DNA of 38,602 bases from Pandoraea horticolens. GTDB lineage: Bacteria; Pseudomonadota; Gammaproteobacteria; Burkholderiales; Burkholderiaceae. This document shows positions 34,447 through 38,602 of this stretch, piece by piece (positions within the stretch are counted from its first letter, which is position 1; the number at the start of each line of letters is the position of its first letter). The notes under the pieces are model-generated. The model was not told the DNA's origin, did not search any database, and saw only the letters and a list, made by a program, of their open reading frames with translations. The stretch spans positions 1 through 38,602 of the forward strand of contig NZ_CABPSM010000027.1 of NCBI RefSeq assembly GCF_902459555.1, in the 5' to 3' direction. Position numbers and translations under genes: made by a program.

Positions 34447-34908
34447 GTGACACCAGAAGACCTAACTTTTTACACAATGATTGGCACATTAGTTTCCGCC
34501 GTCGCGGCGGCAATTGCTGCAATCATTTCCATGCTCAGCCTGAAATCTTGGAAAAGACAGGCGAGATACGACAATACGCGAAATGCCGTGAAATCTTGGC
34601 TTTCAGGAGCAGCTATCTTTAGAGGAACTCTGAAGCAAATTTATTCCAGCAAGGTCAGCTGGCCGGATGACAAGGAGTCTATTGAGTTTGTTTCAAATAA
34701 TTACTGGCAGCTAGTTGCTCTCTGGCCACCGGTTCATGCAAGCCTTGAAGGAAAAGCTAAAAAGGTTGCTGAGGAACTTTGGCACGACCTATTTACAAAA
34801 TATAATAATTTCATGAGCGGTGCTGGCGAGCTGGAAGGGCTCGGACAATCCGTCGAGGCAATCTACAACAATGAGCAGCTCAAAGGCGTCATTGCTAATC
34901 CTCGTTGA
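34447..34908 (+). CDS. Single-pass membrane protein of unknown function
   Basis: A 153-residue protein beginning with GTG at 34447 (MTPEDLTFYTMIGTLVSAVA). One N-terminal membrane segment (about residues 8-32: IGTLVSAVAAAIAAIISML) is followed by a basic stop-transfer SLKSWKRQARYD and a cytoplasmic helical domain of about 110 residues. AAGAGA lies about 7 nt upstream. AT-richer than the backbone, like the preceding gene 109 bp away in the same direction. N-terminally anchored helical proteins of this size are frequent membrane partners in defence operons and in phages, but nothing here proves it. Confidence 0.7.
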   Translation: MTPEDLTFYTMIGTLVSAVAAAIAAIISMLSLKSWKRQARYDNTRNAVKSWLSGAAIFRGTLKQIYSSKVSWPDDKESIEFVSNNYWQLVALWPPVHASLEGKAKKVAEELWHDLFTKYNNFMSGAGELEGLGQSVEAIYNNEQLKGVIANPR

Positions 34909-34995
34909 CGCAAAACGACTAATAGTTCCGTTCAAGGCGGACGGCATCACCGCCGTTTCAATGTCCATCGCTTTCCTGCTAGCAACGTCGCCTAC

Positions 34996-35262
34996 CTATG
35001 ATGGATTCGCCTCGCGCTTTACTGGTGAGCGAGGAGGCCCGGATGTCGTACCTTTCCGGAATCCCCGATCTCCGGCCATGAACGCTTCCAGCATGTGAGG
35101 AATCAGCGTCAACGCATCAACCGTCTCACCGTAGGTTTGCGCGTGTAACGCGGCATAACGGTCGAGGTCAGCCTTTAGGCTCGCCGAACACGTAAAAGTC
35201 AGCTTGACGGTCTGAGTATCGGGCAGTGGCCCCAGCCGCAGCTTTTTCGTGGACGCACTCAT
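34996..35262 (-). CDS. DUF2274 protein of the trb conjugation operon
   Basis: An 88-residue protein starting MSASTKKLRLGPLPDTQTVK, the typical DUF2274 opening, followed by a ribbon-helix-helix-like helical segment (LKADLDRYAALHAQTYGETV). DUF2274 genes sit directly after trbI in Tn4371-like and related conjugative elements. Its start overlaps the trbI stop by 4 bases (ATGA). It is the last gene of the leftward trb operon in this window. Confidence 0.88.
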   Translation of the reverse strand: MSASTKKLRLGPLPDTQTVKLTFTCSASLKADLDRYAALHAQTYGETVDALTLIPHMLEAFMAGDRGFRKGTTSGPPRSPVKREANPS

Positions 35263-36551
35263 TGCATCGGTCCTCGCTGGACAAAGAGCGGCTGGTATAG
35301 CCGCAGCACAAGATCCTTGTTCACCATCACGTTGACCTGAAACCCAGGCCGTACCGTCAGCGTCGGCTGGATACTCAGGTCGCGGCGTGTGATTTCCTGT
35401 CCGACCTGATTAGCCGTGTCCTGCGAGCTGTCGCGTAACGCGATAACCGTGTTGCCGTTGGCGCTGCCCTGATTCGAGACAGCCAGTTCGGAGCCGACGC
35501 CGAGCATCGTGGACAGCACGGCACCCGTCAAAATGCGGCCCCAATGCCAGTCCACGCCATCCTCCAGGCCGGCATAACCGGCTGGGTCGATGCCGGGCAA
35601 CTTGTCGAGCGCGATCGACGAGGTATCGGGCAACACCAGCCGCAACCAGACCAGCAGCACCCGCTGCTGCCCGAACGCGACCTGGCTGTCGTAGCGCCCG
35701 ATCAGGCGCGAACTCTGCGGAATCAGCAGATAGTGGCCGGTTGCGGTGTCGTACACGGGCTGCGTGACCTCGGCAATGATCTGCCCCGGCAGGTCGGAAT
35801 TGATGCCCGTCACCAGCGCGGCCGGAATGATCGTACCGGCCATCACCGTGTACGGCGACGCCGGCGCCTGCAAGCTGCCCGTGTTACTGGTCGCAGCGTC
35901 GCCGCCCTTGGCCATGAACGCTTCCTTCTGGTCCTGCCGGTTCTGGATCGCCGTCGGGTCGTTGGGTTGCGCGGCCGTGGATGCCGGCCCGGCCCGCATC
36001 GGATTGAATGCGCCGGCCCCGGCATTCAACGTCGGTGTCGTGCCCGCCGACGCGGAAACCGTATCGGACTTGCCGGCATCGCTGCCGGTGCGAAAGAACA
36101 CCGCCGAGCGTGCAATCTCGTCGGCCTGGCGCTGCCGGTCAATGTTCTCGGCCGATGGCCCCGGATTGACGTTGCCACCCGGCAGCGGTGGCATCGCCGA
36201 CGCTGCACCCCAATCGCCGGGAAGCGGCGGCCCGAGTTGCGGCACGCTGGCCGGCGCCGCCGGCGCGGGTTTCGTGGGCAGTTTCGAGTAGTCGGCCGGC
36301 AACTGGTCCAGGTCGTCGGCTTTGGCGACCCGATCGACGTTGTAGAGGTTGGTCTGATCGCCCGAACCACGCCGACCCTTCGATTGCAGCGCCCACATCG
36401 ACGCACCGGCCACGGCCACCGCGAGCAGCGTGGCGGAGACGGCCAGCGTGCGACGGTTGAGCCGCGTTACCGCGCGCGGTGCTGCGCGCAAGGCGACGCC
36501 CTCCGGGGCGACCTTCGGCACGGGCTGGGCTTCGTGGTCAGTCGTGCCCAT
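35259..36551 (-). CDS. trbI: Conjugal transfer protein TrbI (VirB10-like)
   Basis: A 430-residue inner-to-outer membrane spanning channel protein of the mating-pair type IV secretion system. Short cytoplasmic N-terminus, one membrane segment (RRTLAVSATLLAVAVAGASM, about 35-55), a Pro-rich periplasmic stretch (KLPTKPAPAAPASVPQLGPP), then the VirB10 C-terminal domain with VMAGTIIPAALVTGINSDLP, GHYLLIPQSSRLIGRYDSQV and LVWLRLVLPDTSSIALDKLP. Start ATG 36551 overlaps the end of trbG by 14 bp; a longer upstream frame is not coding. Confidence 0.94.
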   Translation of the reverse strand: MGTTDHEAQPVPKVAPEGVALRAAPRAVTRLNRRTLAVSATLLAVAVAGASMWALQSKGRRGSGDQTNLYNVDRVAKADDLDQLPADYSKLPTKPAPAAPASVPQLGPPLPGDWGAASAMPPLPGGNVNPGPSAENIDRQRQADEIARSAVFFRTGSDAGKSDTVSASAGTTPTLNAGAGAFNPMRAGPASTAAQPNDPTAIQNRQDQKEAFMAKGGDAATSNTGSLQAPASPYTVMAGTIIPAALVTGINSDLPGQIIAEVTQPVYDTATGHYLLIPQSSRLIGRYDSQVAFGQQRVLLVWLRLVLPDTSSIALDKLPGIDPAGYAGLEDGVDWHWGRILTGAVLSTMLGVGSELAVSNQGSANGNTVIALRDSSQDTANQVGQEITRRDLSIQPTLTVRPGFQVNVMVNKDLVLRLYQPLFVQRGPMQ

Positions 36552-37542
36552 GACTGGCTCCCGCAGCCACGCCGTCGGTGCGTTCGATGCGTACCACAGC
36601 GGCCTTGTCACCGCCGAGCCGCAGCTCGGCCGCGCCGAACAGACGATCCACGATGTCGTAAGGGGCATGGAAACGGTAGTTCACCAGTTCGCCCTTGCCA
36701 TCCGGCCCGACCACGAACAGCGGCGGCAATTCACCCTGTGCGATACCGACCGGAAACTGGATATAGACATGCTGTCCATCATCGAACGCACGCACGGGTT
36801 TCCACGGCGGGCTGTCGCCCGTGATCGCATAGCGGAAATGCAACTGATCGAGGGATAGCCCCTCGGCCGCCGGCGCCTGTGCATCGGCGGCTTGGGCCTG
36901 AGCCTGCAAGGCCAGCATCTGGTCCTTCGGATACTCCCACGACACCGACGCCATCCACGCTTTCGCGGTGGACGTGAGTTCAAGCAGATAGGTACGCCGG
37001 TTTGTGGTGATGACGAGATTCGTCATGATCCCCGCGCGCACCGGCTTGACCATCACGGCCACGCGCCGGCTTGTGCCACTGCCGCTCGCGGTATCGCCCA
37101 CGATCCATTGCACGGTATCGCCGGCGGCGACAGTCACCAGTTCCTCGCCTTGCTGCAAACTGATGACCGTCACGCGGCCAGGGCTGGTATAGACCTGATA
37201 CAACGCACCATCGGAGAACGGCCAGACCTGGATCGCGTTGATGTAGCCGTCGCGCGTCGGCACCACACTGGCCTCTGCATTGGCCTGTTCGACACGCGCC
37301 TTCGCGTCCGCCGGCTCCGGTGCCGGCTTCGCATCGGCGGGAGGCAACGGCTTCATCTGATCCGGCAACGGCAAGGGCTTCGGCACTTCCACAACCGCAA
37401 CAGGCTTGGGCGGCTCGGGCAGCGGCTGCGCCTTGACCGATTCGTCCAGCGAGATCGCCGGCGGTGGTTTGCCTTGCGTGGCGCAACCAGCAAGGCTGCC
37501 CAGCAGGATGAGGAAGGCAATGGCAGTGATCGACGGTTTCAT
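36538..37542 (-). CDS. trbG: Conjugal transfer protein TrbG (VirB9-like), lipoprotein
   Basis: A 334-residue outer-membrane-complex protein. Lipoprotein signal with lipobox LAGC (Cys about residue 20), a Pro-rich linker (QPLPEPPKPVAVVEVPKPLP), then the VirB9 domain: IQVWPFSDGALYQVYTSPGR, TVQWIVGDTASGSG, and C-terminal FRYAITGDSPPWKPVRAFDD, HVYIQFP, LPPLFVV. Forms the outer core with TrbI and TrbF partners. Its start overlaps the trbF stop (ATGA). Confidence 0.94.
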   Translation of the reverse strand: MKPSITAIAFLILLGSLAGCATQGKPPPAISLDESVKAQPLPEPPKPVAVVEVPKPLPLPDQMKPLPPADAKPAPEPADAKARVEQANAEASVVPTRDGYINAIQVWPFSDGALYQVYTSPGRVTVISLQQGEELVTVAAGDTVQWIVGDTASGSGTSRRVAVMVKPVRAGIMTNLVITTNRRTYLLELTSTAKAWMASVSWEYPKDQMLALQAQAQAADAQAPAAEGLSLDQLHFRYAITGDSPPWKPVRAFDDGQHVYIQFPVGIAQGELPPLFVVGPDGKGELVNYRFHAPYDIVDRLFGAAELRLGGDKAAVVRIERTDGVAAGASHGHD

Positions 37543-38246
37543 GGCTTCTTCGCTCCTTCCGGTGCGTCCAGGTCACGGCTCCAGGACAGCCCGTTGATGT
37601 AGATACCGAGGGGATTACGGCGCACCTGCTGTTCGGTGCGCGGGGTCTGCATGACGAGAGTGAGCATCGCGGTCCAGTGCTCGGTGCCGGTCGGCGTGCC
37701 GTCGTTGAAATGCTGCTCGGTCCAGCGCACCTGGAATGAGGCGTCGCTGACACGCACCACGCTGGTCACGTCCACCGATACGGAGTCCTGCCCGACATGG
37801 GCAAACGGATCGTGAGCGCGTGCGTAATCGTTCAGCGTCGCCGCGCCCCGGTCAGTGGTGTAGCCATAGGCTTCGAGCCAGTTCTGCCGCACGACTACCG
37901 GGTCGATCGACAACGAGCGAACGTCGGTAATGAAGCGCGCCAGGTGATAGGCGATCTGCGCATCGGTCGGCTTGTACGGTGTGACTGCTGCGCCGACTGC
38001 GCGGACCTGTCCGGCGTGATCGACTTCCACCACATAGGGCGTGACACGCGACTGGCCAGATTGCCAGACGAGGCCCGCGGCCATCAGCAGTGCGAGGCCC
38101 AGGCAGCCGAAGGCCATCAGCCGCCAGTTCTTCGCCTGCACGCGCGCGCTGCCGAGGCGTTCATCCCATACCTGCGCGGCGGCCTGATAAGGCGTGGCGG
38201 GCGCAGGTGATTCGCTGTAGCGCACGCCGGGTCGTGTGAAGCGCAT
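37539..38246 (-). CDS. trbF: Conjugal transfer protein TrbF (VirB8-like)
   Basis: A 235-residue inner-membrane assembly factor. A short N-terminal cytoplasmic region (YSESPAPATPYQAAAQVWDE, RLGSARVQAKNWR), one membrane segment (LMAFGCLGLALLMAAGLVW), and a periplasmic NTF2-like VirB8 domain with TPYVVEVDHAGQVRAVGAA and NPLGIYINGLSWSRDL near the end. It lies 12 bp after trbL and is coupled to trbG. Confidence 0.95.
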   Translation of the reverse strand: MRFTRPGVRYSESPAPATPYQAAAQVWDERLGSARVQAKNWRLMAFGCLGLALLMAAGLVWQSGQSRVTPYVVEVDHAGQVRAVGAAVTPYKPTDAQIAYHLARFITDVRSLSIDPVVVRQNWLEAYGYTTDRGAATLNDYARAHDPFAHVGQDSVSVDVTSVVRVSDASFQVRWTEQHFNDGTPTGTEHWTAMLTLVMQTPRTEQQVRRNPLGIYINGLSWSRDLDAPEGAKKP

Positions 38247-38258
38247 GGCTCGCCTCCC

Positions 38259-38602
38259 TTACTCGTTCGAGGAATCGTTGAGTTCCGGCGCGGCCCCGCC
38301 GCCGCCGTGGTCGGCCGAGCGCACGACATGCGCGGCCGTCGAAGCGCCATGCGCGGCGCGCTGGCGGCGTTGCAGGCGTTGCGCCCAGTCGGGTGGTTTG
38401 TTGGCGGATGCCGGCGATGCGTTATCGGCAGTCACCGACGACGTGGATGTTTCGCTCGCGGCTTTGCGCGAGGCGGATGGCGCACCCGCGCCGCCGGTCG
38501 ATACCGCGCGATCGCGCACGGCGCGGACACCGGCCGCGACCCGCTCGCCGGCGGCCTGTGCGCCGCTGCGTGCGACGTTAGCGACGCCAGCACCGAAGGC
38601 TC
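38259..38602 (-). CDS. trbL: TrbL (VirB6-like), C-terminal fragment (runs off the right edge)
   Basis: Only the last 114 codons are present, beginning in a Gly/Ala-rich stretch (AFGAGVANVARSGAQAAGER) and ending in a hydrophilic, Ala/Ser-rich tail (PPDWAQRLQRRQRAAHGAST ... LNDSSNE). This polar tail after the polytopic part is typical of TrbL, and the order L-F-G-I-DUF2274 confirms it. Confidence 0.85.
   Translation of the reverse strand, partial: AFGAGVANVARSGAQAAGERVAAGVRAVRDRAVSTGGAGAPSASRKAASETSTSSVTADNASPASANKPPDWAQRLQRRQRAAHGASTAAHVVRSADHGGGGAAPELNDSSNE

Noticed and set aside
35544-36824. 426-codon open frame antisense to trbI/trbG
   Set aside because: Arg-rich shadow; the trb genes explain the region.

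Overview
The window looks like chromosomal DNA of a betaproteobacterium of the Burkholderiaceae (Burkholderia / Pandoraea / Cupriavidus type). It is GC-rich with dense short-spaced genes and many LysR/AraC/GntR regulators. It has a tadA-ldcA pair, a purine (allantoin) degradation block and a remnant of tRNA-Leu(CAA). I cannot fix the genus from sequence alone; Pandoraea is a guess.

Layout, left to right. (1) 1-1793: ureide catabolism on the minus strand (puuE, uraD, start of allantoicase). (2) 2.1-12.4 kb: ordinary backbone: ldcA/tadA with a clear terminator, a citrate-type MHS transporter, a dkgB-type aldo-keto reductase, a GntR regulator coupled to a ParB-like protein, a LON-domain protein, a LysR regulator divergent from an MFS efflux pump, an SDR and a periplasmic RidA. 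(3) 12.7-19.9 kb: regulator/oxidoreductase-rich accessory stretch: an AraC regulator divergent from an SDR with a palindrome between them, a frameshifted RidA gene, a GlxA-type regulator, then a minus-strand run SDR - Tat-exported DJ-1/PfpI protein - NTF2-like protein - PRISE-type reductase. (4) 20.4-27.9 kb: a self-contained catabolic module: isocyanide-hydratase-like enzyme, DUF485 + ActP-type symporter, MocR-type regulator, M20 N-acyl-amino-acid hydrolase, and a DadA-type amino-acid dehydrogenase behind a tandem glycine riboswitch. Two promoter regions carry the same GTACC pair spaced 22 bp. (5) 27.9-33.3 kb: a decayed island with a truncated DUF2946-like gene, an integrase relic, a small Cys-rich protein, a Gabija-type GajA/GajB defence pair, and a 3' tRNA-Leu remnant plus terminator. 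(6) 33.3-35.0 kb: two AT-richer genes of unknown function. (7) 35.0-38.6 kb: the trbL-F-G-I-DUF2274 end of a conjugation operon of the kind carried by Tn4371-like ICEs.

The most interesting reading is region 4. An isonitrile hydratase-like enzyme, an N-acyl amino acid hydrolase and a glycine-riboswitch-controlled flavin dehydrogenase would together turn a glycine isonitrile (or another N-blocked glycine) into glycine and then glyoxylate. Enzyme families and the riboswitch are seen directly; the pathway is inference. The riboswitch shows a readable expression platform: the 3' strand of P1 of the second aptamer is also complementary to the ribosome-binding region of the downstream gene.

Decay is visible at several junctions: a LysR N-terminal stub (10.9 kb), a one-base frameshift in a G run (14.9 kb), an internal AraC fragment (20.1 kb), a DUF2946-like stub next to an integrase stub (28.0 kb) and a tRNA-Leu 3' half (33.2 kb). 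These mark where accessory DNA has been joined.
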